Shown: positions 23,291 to 34,918 of the stretch, piece by piece
Numbering within the stretch: position 1 is the stretch's first letter
Layout: each line of letters begins with the position of its first letter
Source of the DNA: Kappaphycus alvarezii
Taxonomy: Eukaryota; Rhodophyta; Florideophyceae; Gigartinales; Solieriaceae
Assembly (NCBI GenBank): GCA_002205965.3
Contig: NADL03000046.1
Coordinates: forward strand, 124,001-188,000
Direction of reading: 5' to 3'
DNA length: 64,000 nucleotides
Program-made: the position numbers and the translations under genes
Notes under the pieces: generated by a model
Told to the model about the DNA's origin: nothing
Databases searched by the model: none
The model's input: the letters and a program-made list of their open reading frames with translations, nothing else

Positions 23291-23689
23291 GTTCCTTAGG
23301 GGAGACGTTGGTGGTGCGCAGGAAGTATGTGGAGACGCAGATGAAGGAAGACTGGGGGGACGGAAGGCAAGTTTGTGGAACCATTTCCTGCCGCTGATAA
23401 TCAGGAAGGTAGAGAAGGACGGGGGGAAAGGGATTTTGTTGGCGCCGAGGTGGACAGCTCAACCTTGGTACGAGCGCTTGCGAGGACTCGGCTCACGGAT
23501 ATTCATGTTGGGGAAGGGGAGAGAGGTCATGGACGGGAAGCGGGTGATCAACGACGGGTGGGAGCTGGTACTGGCCGAGATCGGGTGCGAAGAGAGTGGA
23601 AAGAAGGGATTAGGACAGTTGTGATGGCAATGACGGGGAGAGGGGACAGAACGGGAGACACAGGTGGTGGGGCGGAAGCAGCGGAACTG

Positions 23690-24640
23690 ATTGCGGGCAT
23701 GGGTGGGCGGAAAGCACGTGGAGGATTCGGGAAAGCCAATTGCGGAGGGGGATGGAGTTTTGCGACGATCACCGCTGGCGGCCGAAGAAGGGTACGTTCT
23801 GGTGTATATAGGTCACCTGTCGCTGGAGGTGCGTGTGGGCCCGGCGTCAACCCGCCAGTACATCTATGACGTGTCAAGATACAATGAGGACGCGGGGTAT
23901 TGTACCCCAACTCGGACTCGGGTGGTGGCCATCCTTCTCCAAGCATACGAGAAGAAGGTGGACAGCACTGGGGAGATACAAAGGATAGGGTGGGGAGGAT
24001 ACAAAAGATAAGGGTGGGGGTGTCGGCGAGGGTAATGCTTCGCGTTATGCAACTGGGAATGGGGACGGGAGATCTGAAGGTGCTAGGAAGCTGTGAAATG
24101 GCTCTGCTTGCCTAAGTGTGTTCCACTGCCGGTCCGTGTCGGATCGTTTTGTCGCGCCATGTCACGGAAGTACGAGATGATGGATGATTCGCGCGACTTA
24201 CTCATCGAAAGGGAAACCAACAGCACGGCCTTTGGCCTTGACTTACCCAAAGAATGAGGAATGGCCTTCGACGTTAGGTGGGCACCCTCATGAAGTAATG
24301 AAGAGATGGCTGCGGTTGCGCCCTCATAGCGAAGGGCTGTTTAACTTCGAAAGAGGGGAGATAAGGGGTAGGCATAATTGGGTAAGGGACTGTCGATAGT
24401 GCTCTCGGAGTTGGGGTAACGGCACCCGATGAAAGGTATTTCGGTACCTACAGTTTGCGTATCGGCGCATTTAATGAGTTGTTGAACCTTCATTTTACTA
24501 CGGCGTGGATAATGCATAGGACGGATTGTGTTTCAGAGTCGATGTTCCGGGTGTAATACGACAGCAGCATTGAGCTGAGTCCGGCTTCCACATGGATTTT
24601 CGCGCACATGGACCGCGGGGGATGAGGGCTCGTCTCCGGT
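23690..24640 (+). pseudogene. DIRS tyrosine recombinase
   Basis: N-terminal core-binding part around 23800-23960 with PASTRQYIYDVSRYNEDAGY. The catalytic half has GKPTARPLALTYPKNEEWPS (about 24208-24268), a LRIGAFNELLNLHFTTAW segment (about 24457-24510) at the place of the HxxR box, and FRVYY (about 24546-24560), where the nucleophilic tyrosine of the family lies. Tyrosine recombinases in DIRS elements replace the DDE integrase and insert circular cDNA. The relic sits directly downstream of the RNase H and closes the element. Confidence 0.65.
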
Positions 24641-24649
24641 TTGAGGTGT

Positions 24650-26644
24650 GGAATTCTTCGCGACGTGGACGCGTGTGTATATTTGTGAAGAGATTATGAG
24701 GGGTAACGAGCATGCCGAGCTTCCTTGATTTTTGAGGCCTCGGTGGTACAAGTACCGCCGGCGGCCCTTGGCCGACACCGTTTCGGTAAATCTATTTCTC
24801 TCCCGCCCACCACCGATGCTTAGGGGCATCTCAACATTTCTATGTCTCTGTGCGGGGCGAGCGTTAACGGGTAGTATCAACAGAGGCGGATATTCTTGTT
24901 CTAAAGTAAAGCCAAAGAATCTTCGTGTTCCAAAAGGTATTAAAAGCCACCAAATACTAAGAGTTTAGAAAATTTAAGACCATCATGAAAAATTTCCATA
25001 TGATGGCCATATCCCGGAAGAGCGCGATAATGAAAAACATAAAATAGTCGAACAGCACAGAGTGAATCTCGATGTGCGAAAGCGAGAATGGAACATGGAA
25101 TCATATCAAGACAACTAAAGTAATACAAAACTCCTCTATAGTGATTCGAAGTGCAAATAAGCGATATACAGATACAATAATCTCAAGGAGTACCAGAAAT
25201 CTAATCACGGCTATTCTCACTAACTCATGAAACCTAGTCGAATCAGTGCTTCAACTAGATACGGACTCTGTAAAAAACAGAATAAAAATCTCGAGTAGAA
25301 GTGTAGTTCAAAATTTCTACATGTGAAATGGTTCTTTCTTTCCAGAAACGACTTTACAATAGGTGAAAATTGATAAAGACTATCCTAAACCTAAATCAGA
25401 GTTAAATACGTCCACTGCGCCACTGTCGTATGGACCTACTAAACTGGGTCATTTGCAGGTTTTCAAAACTATCTGACACAATCGGACAAAACTGGAAAAT
25501 ATGTAATGGGAAAGATTTATTAATAAGCTCTCCAGAAGCAACCAGATTTGGCCAACATTATTCGACATTTGCAGTTTGCGCGCCAGAATCTTTTCGTTAT
25601 GTTACAGGAAAATTTTTTAGAGAATACCAAGCTCCAAGAACAGCTCTATACTATTTCGAGAACCTATATTCAAAGTAAATAAGAAATAAACAAAACCCTT
25701 TTTCCGTTCCCAATTTAGCTACGAGAAGAAAACATAGACGTAAGTGCTAGTATACATTTCAAAAAATGGAGCTCAAGATAAGTTCATATATATTTACGAT
25801 TTCAATTCAGAGCACTATGATACCGATGATATTAGTAACAATTGAAAGTTAAATACTTAGAGTGGAAAATTGGAGGACCTGGAACCAAAAATTTACTAAT
25901 AAGTCGGAAACGAATAGAAAAGCTACTTTAAAATCCGAAAATAATCTATACATCTATAATGTCTCTAAAGGCATGTTTAATTTAAAAATTTCAAAAATCG
26001 CATCAGGTAGAAGGGAGCGCAATTAAAATTCAGAAACGGTTAGATATATCATGAAGCTGTGCGATTTTGGCGACTGCTCACGGTAATTTTTCTGCAGTAT
26101 GGTTATGACAGACTGAATAAATAGTGACATAGAAAACATTATATCACCAATACAAGCAACTCGTGCAAAAATACGCTATCGTATTCGTCTTTAAACAAAT
26201 CTAAACTCAAGTTTGACGTTATGATATCATATAGAAGCTTTTGATCGAAAAATACTTCCATAAAATTTGAAAAAAACCAATAACATTTTGACTGGTGAAA
26301 ATTCTTTGTCCCCAATCTTTTCATAGAAAAATAGTGAAACCGCAAGCTCGTTTTTCGGTTTTTTCGTCAACAAGTCTGGATATTTATCTCTCGTATTCAA
26401 TATCGGTACTAACCCAGCCACATTGTGAAAGAAGCATATTGACCAGCGTATTACCACTGCCCCGTGAATCAAAGTCTCCGCCAGAGCTTACCTGAATACG
26501 ACTTATAAAAGATTCTCGATACTCTATGGGTATGGAACTGGAAAGTTTGCGAACTATCGAGCGTTATAATTGGCCACGGCTGAACGGCCATTAAGGTAAA
26601 CTTCACATTAAACCAATAACCGCACGATAGCACCTACGGTCCCC
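24650..26644. other. AT-rich spacer, no recognised gene
   Basis: AT-rich from about 24890 on. ORFs such as 25430-25678 (+) and 26227-26472 (-) carry no motif I recognise. It ends at AGCAA (26645-26649), the left target duplication of the solo LTR. Confidence 0.5.
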
Positions 26645-26649
26645 AGCAA

Positions 26650-27081
26650 TGATGGACAGAACGAGAGAGAGGAGCGAGGGAGCAGACAAAGAGTGATGGA
26701 GAGAGCAGGAAAGCAGGAGAGAGAGAGAAAAAAGGTAGAATGAGTGAGGGATGAGAGGAAAGATGAGAGAGGAGAAGTGGTGAGGAACTTTACTCAGGTA
26801 GAAGATGGAGAAGACCGGGGCTTGTATAGACTTCAAAGCGAGTCGACTGATGCTTTTTGTTGATCGAAGGAGTTTAAAGAAGACATGAAGACGACGGTGA
26901 GTGTCTAAAACTAAACTTGCTTGAGCTGATCTAAAGTAGATCACCTCAAGCTTACAGCACTGTACAGTGCATAAACATAACGGTCAAGTTCTAGGTTGAA
27001 CGGTAAAGTAAAGTAATCCTGTAAGGCTCTTTGCGAGATGTCAGCTGTCAGGAAAAGGCAAAGAAGTGAAATACACTAACA
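26650..27081 (-). repeat. solo LTR of the copia 2 family
   Basis: A 432-bp copy of the LTR that flanks copia element 2 (49980-50419 and 55911-56341). It begins TGATGGACAGAACGAGAG and ends TACACTAACA. Target duplication AGCAA is present on both sides (26645-26649 and 27082-27086), so it is a real insertion reduced to one LTR by recombination between the two. It contains the perfect palindrome GCACTGTACAGTGC (about 26956-26969). Orientation is given to match element 2. Confidence 0.88.
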
Positions 27082-27086
27082 AGCAA

Positions 27087-28295
27087 CATAGCATGCTTGG
27101 ACTCAGAAATGCATATTTTAAGCAAAGAATAGGTAGGAGATTCCTTATCTTCCACACCTCTCCGGGTTTATCTCTCTGAAGAAATCCTACTCTTCTGCAG
27201 GCACTAAATTTTACGCAATTGAAAGTTACTTTTCTCTATTTCTTGAAATTCCGATCGAATCTTAGAATTTGAAGCCCTACGATAAACGATAATCATACCC
27301 TTGTCACTGAAGATGAATAACAATTTTGACGTTGGGGGTATAATTTTCAGTTCGGTTTCGTTAGGTGAAAAGACCCTGTAGTCACACATTGCATGCATTG
27401 GCCTTGTAAAAAATCTGCGAGATGTTCCAAATTCGAGGCTCTACAGTTCCGTAGCAAAAATATTTTTGTACTATACTTTAGTGATGTACTAAAATTTGCA
27501 AAATAGGGAGATATCCAAAGCCAATTCTCTTTTTTCGGAGTCACTTTTTTTGTAAACATGATTTAATATTATCATTAGATATCTTGTAGAGCTATTTGTC
27601 TTCGTAGCAAGTTGCAGTACCTGAAGGCCCCTCAAATAAACTAGAACCTCTCTGTAAGACTGCATAGCCACTACAGTCTTGGTACAGTAAAGTTAGCTGC
27701 GAATAATCAAAATCCAAAATTAGGATTCATTAGATAAATTTGTTCAAGAAATAAATGATGAAAGGAGCTTTCATTTAGTGGGGTCTTTGCTGGTCATGAA
27801 AACGCTAGCTATCTAGCCCCTACTCTTGGGAGATATTGACTTATTTTCATCTATCTTGGGGTGCTCTTCAAGCGAGTGCTGAGAGAGCAGGTAGAAGGCA
27901 TGATGAGCGCACCGGTCAGAACTCCTGAATATTTTTGGAATTTATTGTTTTAAAACCTACAAAGAAATACAATTTGAGAGAGATCCTTCCGGAACAACAT
28001 GTTCGGAATTCAATATAAAGCGAAGGTATTCAAAATGAAGAATTATCGCTGATTCATAAATATAATCAATCACATATTAAGGAAATGTAACAAATTTTTT
28101 GGATTTGGTACTTAAATAACGGTAAATGAACAAATGAACACTTTAGAAACAGAATTTGGGCGTTTTTTTAATGCTAGTAGATTTCCCACAGTTATGTAAG
28201 ACAGACTCGCTGTATATATACATACCCCTGACCAGCACGGGCCATCGGTGGGTTCACAGGGCCTGGCTTATATATTGTACTGTATATGTACTAGT
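27087..28295. other. AT-rich spacer, no recognised gene
   Basis: Short ORFs only, no motif. It leads up to the left edge of a Harbinger element near 28.3 kb. Confidence 0.5.
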
Positions 28296-28432
28296 ACTAA
28301 AGAATCTCCAACGGGAGACAAAAAACGGGAACCAAAACAAGCGAAGGTGTTAAGAGGTAAATGGCTGCGAGTATTTTGTTTATTTGCTGGTTTGCTCCTG
28401 TTCACTTCCAACTACAACGAGAAGGAGCTATC

Positions 28433-29741
28433 ATGTCTTCCAATATCATCAACTTTGAGTTCGATGAAGCACTTGATGATTTACTTCAAGAGCTTTGACT
28501 AACTTAGAAAGCGAGGCGTATCGCGTCGTCACGGAGCTCCACTTCTGATCGTCGTTGTAATATTGATCGCGAGCGTCAGTCTGGGTACAATCGTTTATCG
28601 CGTTTACTTGTGTCCCACTCCCATTTAAGATCAAAGATGCGTTCGCAGACGTTTCAGAGTTTCGAAAAGTCTTTCATGTACCCTGTACAGAACTCCATGC
28701 CAAATATCCCTATTTTGGCACCAAAAACACTGCATCGGGCAATTGAGTTTCAAGACCGGAGCAGAAAGATGCACCTGCGTTGCGGCTTTTGGGATACGGA
28801 TCCGCACACGACAGCGTAGATGAATATATTCGCTTGTCTGAATCAACTGCTGCCGATTGCTTGAAACGATTTTGCAGATGTTTCGTAGAAATATGGGCAC
28901 CAAAGTATCTACGTTCCAACCAAAGTATTAATTGAAGCAATTTTGCGAGAAACCCGCGCTCTGAGTTTCTTGGTATGATTGGGAGCATCGATTGTAGAAA
29001 GTGGTTATGGAATAATTCTGCTGTAGCGTGGAGAGGACAGTTTCAGAGGAAGGAAAGGAAACCAAGGGTAACTCTAGAGAATTTCGGACCATCATCTTTA
29101 CATATGGCATGCTTTTTTATACTCCAGGCAGCGCAAATGGCCTCAATGTACTGGAAACCTCACCTTTACTTAAAAAGATTGCACATGGCTCGTTCCCCCA
29201 AAGATTACTTATAGTATCAATGGAAGAGAAATAGATGTACCGTACTTTCTTTGCAATGGGATTTATCCAAAGTGTACAATTTTTGTACACACCGTCCAGG
29301 AACCTACGACCCGAAAGGAAAAGAGCCTCGCTGCCGGTCAAGAAGCTAGACGAAAAGATGTTGAACTTGCGTTTGGCGTATTACAAGGTCGCTGGCACAT
29401 ACAACAAGAGCTTCAAGGTTTGGGCATGTTGAAACTATGAAAGACGTCATGTACTGATGCATAATTTTGTACAAAATGATTATTAGAGAGGGTATCAATG
29501 AAGAGGAGCAAATATGGGCAACAGAAGTTTGCACAAATTTGCGCCAAAGAGATGTAGTCCATATGAAGCAGCCCGTTTTGGGCAAAGGGATGAATATTGA
29601 CGCAGAGCCAGGCTCAATCGCCGCGCTTTGCCAAAAAAAGAGTTTATGAAGAACGAAGTCATGCATTCTGGTCTCCAAGAAGACATCATGGAACATTTGT
29701 GGTCAGCACATGGGTCACACCAGATCAACAGTCTCGTTTGA
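28433..29741 (+). pseudogene. PIF/Harbinger transposase (PF04827-like)
   Basis: The transposase cuts and inserts the element with a DDE nuclease. It starts at ATG 28433 (MSSNIINFEFDEALDDLLQEL). Then come a helical N-terminal part with DEYIRLSESTAADCLKRFCR (about 28818-28877), FLGMIGSIDCRKWLWNNSAV (about 28965-29020; first D), GSANDLN-like SANGLNVLETSPLLKKIAHG (about 29134-29190), PYFLCNGIYPKCTIFVHT (about 29243-29290), RRKDVELAFGVLQGRW (about 29350-29395; E), MKDVMY...IIREGINEEE (about 29440-29510) and LQEDIMEHLWSAHG (about 29670-29712), with TGA at 29739-29741. Length matches the family, about 430 codons. It is dead: early stop at about 28496, several frameshifts (about 28800, 29090, 29300, 29420, 29600), and the second catalytic D of the usual DGIYP motif is N here (NGIYP). 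Confidence 0.78.
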
Positions 29742-30189
29742 GGAATTTAGTAAGATATGCCTGGGCGCTATCACGACAATTCCTTACTACTTTCTTACGG
29801 GATCGCGGGAGAATCTTCGCTCGCAAGCTCGCAAGCTCGCTTCGGCGCTTTACGCTCCCTTGTGAGACTTTCCGCCGTTTTCGATACCCTTGCTGCGATT
29901 TACGTCTAGTTACGACCCCGCAACTCCACTATATTTCCCTGTTTCCGCTCGCTTGGTTTGGGAGTACATCCTCTGCGGAAGACGACTCTGTCGTTTTGGT
30001 GATATCTATGACATGAAGGACATCAACCTTGGACCTTTTTGCATCATTTTGGATATTTCTTCGTCCTTGAGCTACTGCAATACTCGTTTTCGCGATATAT
30101 AAAAGAATTCAACCGCTTTGTGACTGTTTTCAGCGGATGCCGTAGGGAGGAGATATCATTTTGCCTCTATATTTCTCTCACTCGTTGAC

Positions 30190-30840
30190 GTTGCATGCTA
30201 ACTGCCCCTTTCGCCACTTTTATCTTCTCAACGTGGTGTTTCTGTCTGAATATGTCCCATTTGACGGCTTTTCTTGCTTGCGACCTCGTATTCGCTCCCT
30301 GTACTGGCCTAATGTCATCTATTTACTTCGTTGTGTCTGCCCCTTTCTCATCAACGGCTTTGTTTTGGCTCTATTTTGAGCTCATACAAGAAATGTCACT
30401 GATAATCCCACTATCGGTCGCAAACATTGGATGTTTTTTGAGAATCTCCCCGGCTTCCAAGAATTTCAACGGCTTTACAATGTCATCAGTGGAGGTTTCA
30501 TCTTTATTCCGTTGTAAAGTCCGGTTGCCATTCTTTGTCGATCATTTTCATTGTCCCGATGGATTCACTCGTTGACTCATGCGACGCAACCAGAGTAGAG
30601 CGTACACTTGTTGATCATAAGTTTGACTCGATTTATTATCGACTCTGGTGATCGTGCGCGGCTGATTGCTGGTTTAAAGACTTCGTTGTACAGTTTCGTG
30701 CCTGCGTCATTGAAAAGTTTCTTCTTGCGATCGGTGCCTACGATGGGATCTTCTGAGGTTTTAATGAATGCTGTAGCAATTGCTTTATCTTCATGCAGCG
30801 TAAAGCTGGGGCCTCTGGTGGAAGTTTAATTCTGTTTCAT
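30190..30840 (-). pseudogene. Harbinger Myb-like DNA-binding protein
   Basis: Second gene of PIF/Harbinger elements, a Myb/SANT-like protein that binds the element ends and brings the transposase to them. On the minus strand an open piece at 30829-30576 reads GPSFTLHEDKAIATAFIKTS, then EDPIVGTDRKKKLFNDAG and ARSPESIINRVKLMI, matching the typical 'edkaL..ayv..s.DpivGtdq...fw......Rsp.sl..Rw..i' pattern. After a TGA at 30576-30578 the similarity goes on in another frame: KPLKFLEAGEILKKHPMF (about 30465-30410), and then an IRPVQGANTR block (about 30310-30280) in place of the RPxGxKxAK motif. It is broken by this stop, by an in-frame TAA just after a possible ATG near 30840, and by frameshifts. 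Tail-to-tail with the transposase. Confidence 0.68.
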
Positions 30841-31164
30841 TGCGTTGATGTACTACTTTTGATTGAAAGCAGAAAGGTGGAACGAGGAGGACTCGAGCAC
30901 CATCACGATCGGTGAACGTACTCTAGTTTGTTTTTTTTGGCGCGAATCCTTGGCTATTGAGCCATTCAGAGTTCTGCACGTGGATTCTCTTTTCCTTCTT
31001 CTGATTTGAACAGGTTCGTATTTCCGAACCAAATCGTCCTGATTTGGTTTGAAAACCTGAACCAGTTCAAAAATTTGCTCCTATTTTGTAACCGTTGGAG
31101 ATGCAAGTAGCAGCAAAATACTTTTTGCCGTATTGCATTTGCCGTTGGAGATGCTCCAAACTTT

Positions 31165-32120
31165 TGAAAAATGGGCTAAAAAGAGGAAAAAACTAATAAT
31201 TAATTTTTTTCGCACCGTCCGCTGCACCGCTGAGGCGAATGACCCGTAACGCGTCTAAAAAACGGATCCTCTTGCTGTATACATCGCACTCGTTTCTTCA
31301 CTCTAATTGCAGTCCTGAAGTGCACAATAGCGAAGAAATAGTTTCACAGGAATCTGCATTCGAGGACCGCTGCTCTTGCCCTCAAAATATAACATCCTCC
31401 GAACTAATTCAGGTTTTTTTAAAATTCTTTTGAGTCTAACTATGTTTTTGATCTCAATTGAAAGCTAGGAGTCCAATAAAATTATGGTCATTTTCATGAT
31501 CAATACTGCGTCGCTAAAGAAAATTTCACCGAATATTTACTTCAAGCGAAAAAGTCTCCGTTTGAGTATTTTTCCATACATAATGAGAATGACAAGAGTA
31601 TAGTTCTCCGGCAGCGAATAATTTGTCTAATTCTATGATAATATGCTGTATCTGATAGGGGTAGATCGTCGGGAGGAGAGATACTCAGAACCAAATACAG
31701 CAAGAAGGAGGTGTTTGTAAACGACAAAAGTGCTACCGTGGTTAGTTGAGCTAACAAGAAGTAGTGTATAGGGACGTAATTTAAGAGGGATACAAGCAAG
31801 TACAGAAGGGACAGGGTCCACCACTGATGCTCTGTGACCAGCGTAAGAAAAAATTGTTCTTGGGTCTGAAGTTGACTTTCAACTTCCTACTACTCGGGAC
31901 TTGTCTTGAAGTTTTCTTCCAACTTGCTTGGCATTTTTAAGAGAAAGCAGTTTACTCAGCTTATATAGACTTATGGCTACCCCTACAGTCTGAAAAAATT
32001 ACAAAAGGTACCATGAAATGCATAAAAACATTTTGTGTGAATGATATACTCTAAACAAAAGATACTTAAGAAACGAACAATCGATCTGGTCCTCTCATTT
32101 CCTATCCTCTAGATCAGACA
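31165..32120. other. no recognised gene
   Basis: Short ORFs without motifs. I see no repeat ends. Confidence 0.45.
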
Positions 32121-32123
32121 CAA

Positions 32124-32471
32124 TCAACTCCTCCAAAATATCCATGCTCCCAAGCAGTCCTCACAAATATCCGCTACCGGCTCATAATTCTCTATTTCCT
32201 CCTGAGAGATACCTAAGCCACTAAAGATTCTCCCATACGGTTCCAGCGTTGGTTCCATTTGTTCCATACTTTCCAGCTCCCGCCCCACCATTCTAACACT
32301 TTCCATGTCTCCCTGCCCATCATCCTCCTCTTCATCCTCACTATGATAGACCAATTTCGGGCTTCCACTCCTCAAAAGTTTCCCAGCTCCCTCCTCGACC
32401 TCCCCCTCCTGCCCCTCACCTACATCCTCCGACTCATCCGCGATGAAAAAGCGACGAAAGATCTCGATCAC
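32124..32471 (-). CDS. acidic ORF of unknown function, 115 codons
   Basis: Minus-strand ORF with a strongly acidic middle (SEDVGEGQEGEVEEGAG and HSEDEEEDDGQGDME) and an MEQMEPTLEPYGRIFSGLGI segment. No domain recognised, no clear neighbours, no promoter seen. The overlapping plus-strand ORF (32259-32633) is about as long, so coding status is uncertain. It might be an exon of a host gene, a gag-like acidic region, or chance in a repetitive GA-rich strand. Confidence 0.25.
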   Translation of the reverse strand: MIEIFRRFFIADESEDVGEGQEGEVEEGAGKLLRSGSPKLVYHSEDEEEDDGQGDMESVRMVGRELESMEQMEPTLEPYGRIFSGLGISQEEIENYEPVADICEDCLGAWIFWRS

Positions 32472-32639
32472 CCTCTATTCGTTTGTCGGCGGAGGTACTC
32501 ACTGCGGTCAGTAGGGCCGAAAGGGAGTAGAGGAATGGCTTTTAGGGGGCTAGGGTGGTATTTTTTGGAAATGACTCTGGAGGGGCCCAATTTGGTGTAT
32601 TTTAGGGATGGCAGGCAAATGAGGGTGTTTTGAACGGGA

Positions 32640-34790
32640 GACGGGTAGTTATTAGAATGATCGGCGAGGTTTGAAACTTGGAAAAAAAGGTTTCAATAGG
32701 CACCCGATGGCGCATTCTATAGATTTTGAATAGGTAAAAAATAAACTACAAGGGAATTTGTAGTGGTTCATTTGCGCCCTTTTCTCACAAAAATGAATTT
32801 GGGGAAGGAGGTAAGCGAAAAGGCAAAAGGAACTTGATTGGGGATCGACTTTGAGGGATAGATACAGAATTAAAATATCTAGATAAAATTGAAGTGAATT
32901 TGGAGAAGACCGCGGTAAGGATAAGCAAGGATCAGGAAGGAGGGATATTTCCCCGGGAAGGTGCTTATAGTGAGGGGGAGCGAGAAAGGACCAGAACTAC
33001 AAGCAACTTTGGACAAATGGGGTACTACAGTAATTTAAAGTCGGTAGATGACGACGACAGAAAAAACTTTCCGATTCGCGCGCTCCTAACACTGGCATTA
33101 CCAAGTGATGGTTACGGAAACTTTATTTGTGTCATCGAAGTTTCCGTTCCGTGTACCAACTCAAGTTACCACGTTGTACTCCTTTGATAATATCTAAATG
33201 GATTTCTAGGAAACTGTACATTTACCTTCATACGAGAAAAGGATAAGTGCATAGCGTTGTTACCGCTGTTTCATTATTTCTCAAGATGCTAAAGGGATAA
33301 CTAGATTGTATTTCTTAGAATTTACAAGGATTTCGGCAAATTTCCATTGCTTCAATTCTGCGATATTTAATATGTAGACACATAACCGCGATGAGTCCAA
33401 GAAACCTCTATGCCGCCGGACCTGGTAAATCCTGATCCAAAGAAAACCGTAATTTCTGAGAGAAAGCTGGCTCTTTCCATATAAGATACAGAGATACCAC
33501 TGATACTATCATGTTCGTTTCTAGTGGGTTTCGTTTCAGATTTCTCACCAAAAATTCACGTGCAGGCTGCTCCTACTGTCCAAAATCTGTTAGCAAAAAA
33601 TCTTTTATATCAGGCTATTTTACAGGCTCCCGAATATGTTAATAATATTCAGCAAAAATATGAAGGTTATGAAATTCTCATGAGACATTCCGCAAGAAAT
33701 CCTCGAGACTATTAAGCTTTTTGTCTTGGTTTTACGTTATGTTCAGTGTAGCAAAGAATTCATCCCTTTTAACTTGCCTCCTTCCTCTTCTGCCGTAGCC
33801 GCTGTTGGACCGGGCTGTACATAGAAAATTGGGGTACCTACTGCAAGCTATTATGATGGCTTTACAGAGGTCCTACGCCAGGGATTTGACAATGCGCTTT
33901 TTTCTGACCATTACAGATTTAAGAGACTTTACGGATGTACTTTTTGGAACCTTTTCGCGTTCCAAACAGTCATGACCGCCTCTTCAACACGTTCAGCGGT
34001 ACATTCATAGGTCTACCGGAAGCAGAGTACTTTAATGTATGTCGGTATGTACTTGCGCCAGCCGAACCTCTGCAAAGTTCTAAGCCGGCAGATATCAGAC
34101 AGTAATAAACGTGATATATAATTTCTGTATTTCAGTAACCTACTTTAAGGTTAAGTTAAGATAAACGCCTTCCAGAGCAGCCCTGGTTCATGCAGTGCTT
34201 TGCAGCGGGTATCCACCATATTGATTAAATTATATACTGTAGTGTAAGAGAGCAATCTCGACTCTAGACTTCTCTCCTACAGTATGTGAGAGAGTCTCGA
34301 GCATTTACGAAACTCCCGGAGATCTATAGTCTATATTATAGACCTGTAATGGCTGAGCCGGGCCGAAATTCAGCGCAACCCTTCCTCGCTTTGAGTACCT
34401 TCTCCTTCTGTCCCTAGAACGCCTTTCTCCATCAAATCCAGCTCCTATTCCGAAGGGTTCAGCCTGCGACAAATTCCCTAAATATATCCCTTCTCTCCAC
34501 TCATTTAGACTTCAACAAAGGCGCCTTATGTCAGTAATTCTTCTTATTCCACAAATATACATAATTATTCTCGTAACGACTGACCTTAAATCCTTTCCTA
34601 TCCAGAAGTGATTCTAACGGCGTCAAATTCCAATCTCGATAAAAGGCACCAATTTTTCATCCACATTTGGTTTTCCCAACCTCCAGTAAGAAGAAGAGCA
34701 AAGTCCGGAGAGCAAAGAAAGGATCAGACAGCTCGCCAGACCACTTGGGAAATTATAATGTGGTCTCTTAGCTTGCATCTGCCTGTTCAG
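32640..34790. other. no recognised gene; a few coding-like scraps
   Basis: Open scraps at 33524-33715 (+) and 33845-34110 (+, with LFNTFSGTFIGLPEAEYFNV) look protein-like but match nothing I know. A gag for the gypsy fossil downstream would be expected at about 33.8-34.8 kb, and the helical, basic piece at 34690-34760 may be part of it. No LTR was found here. Confidence 0.4.
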
Positions 34791-34918
34791 GGATGAAATT
34801 TGGGCAAACTCTTCGCGGGGATGCGGAAGACGCTTGGAAGCAACTCAAAATATTGGTTGCGAAGAATGTTCCGGTGACTCAAGCCTCCGTAGCTAACCCC
34901 TTGGGTGGCCCTCTTTAG

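Larger units (their letters stand above)
21240..24640 (+). mobile_element. DIRS-type (tyrosine recombinase) retrotransposon, broken
   Basis: Plus-strand fossil with a reverse transcriptase, RNase H and tyrosine recombinase in this order, which is the DIRS group layout (no DDE integrase). It is GC-rich between two AT-rich blocks, so its edges (about 21235 and 24650-24900) can be seen from composition alone. The 5' part (21240-22300) is a helical, charged gag-like region with DRLEVEAAKQLAKARLEKAR (about 21755-21815). I did not find the split or inverted terminal repeats. About ten or more breaks; not functional. Confidence 0.7.
28296..31160 (+). mobile_element. PIF/Harbinger DNA transposon, near full length, dead
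   Basis: A transposase gene (+, 28433-29741) and a Myb-like gene (-, 30190-30840) converge, the two-gene set of autonomous PIF/Harbinger elements. The word ATCTCCAACGG stands near the left edge (28304-28314) and its reverse complement near the right edge twice (31092-31102 and 31142-31152). Similar words lie at Harbinger ends in plants, so I place the ends there. The exact terminal repeats and the 3-bp target duplication are not settled. Confidence 0.65.

Noticed and set aside
26650-26790. GA-rich stretch as an independent microsatellite
   Set aside because: The same GA-rich text is the first 130 bp of the copia 2 LTR in all three copies, so it belongs to the LTR.
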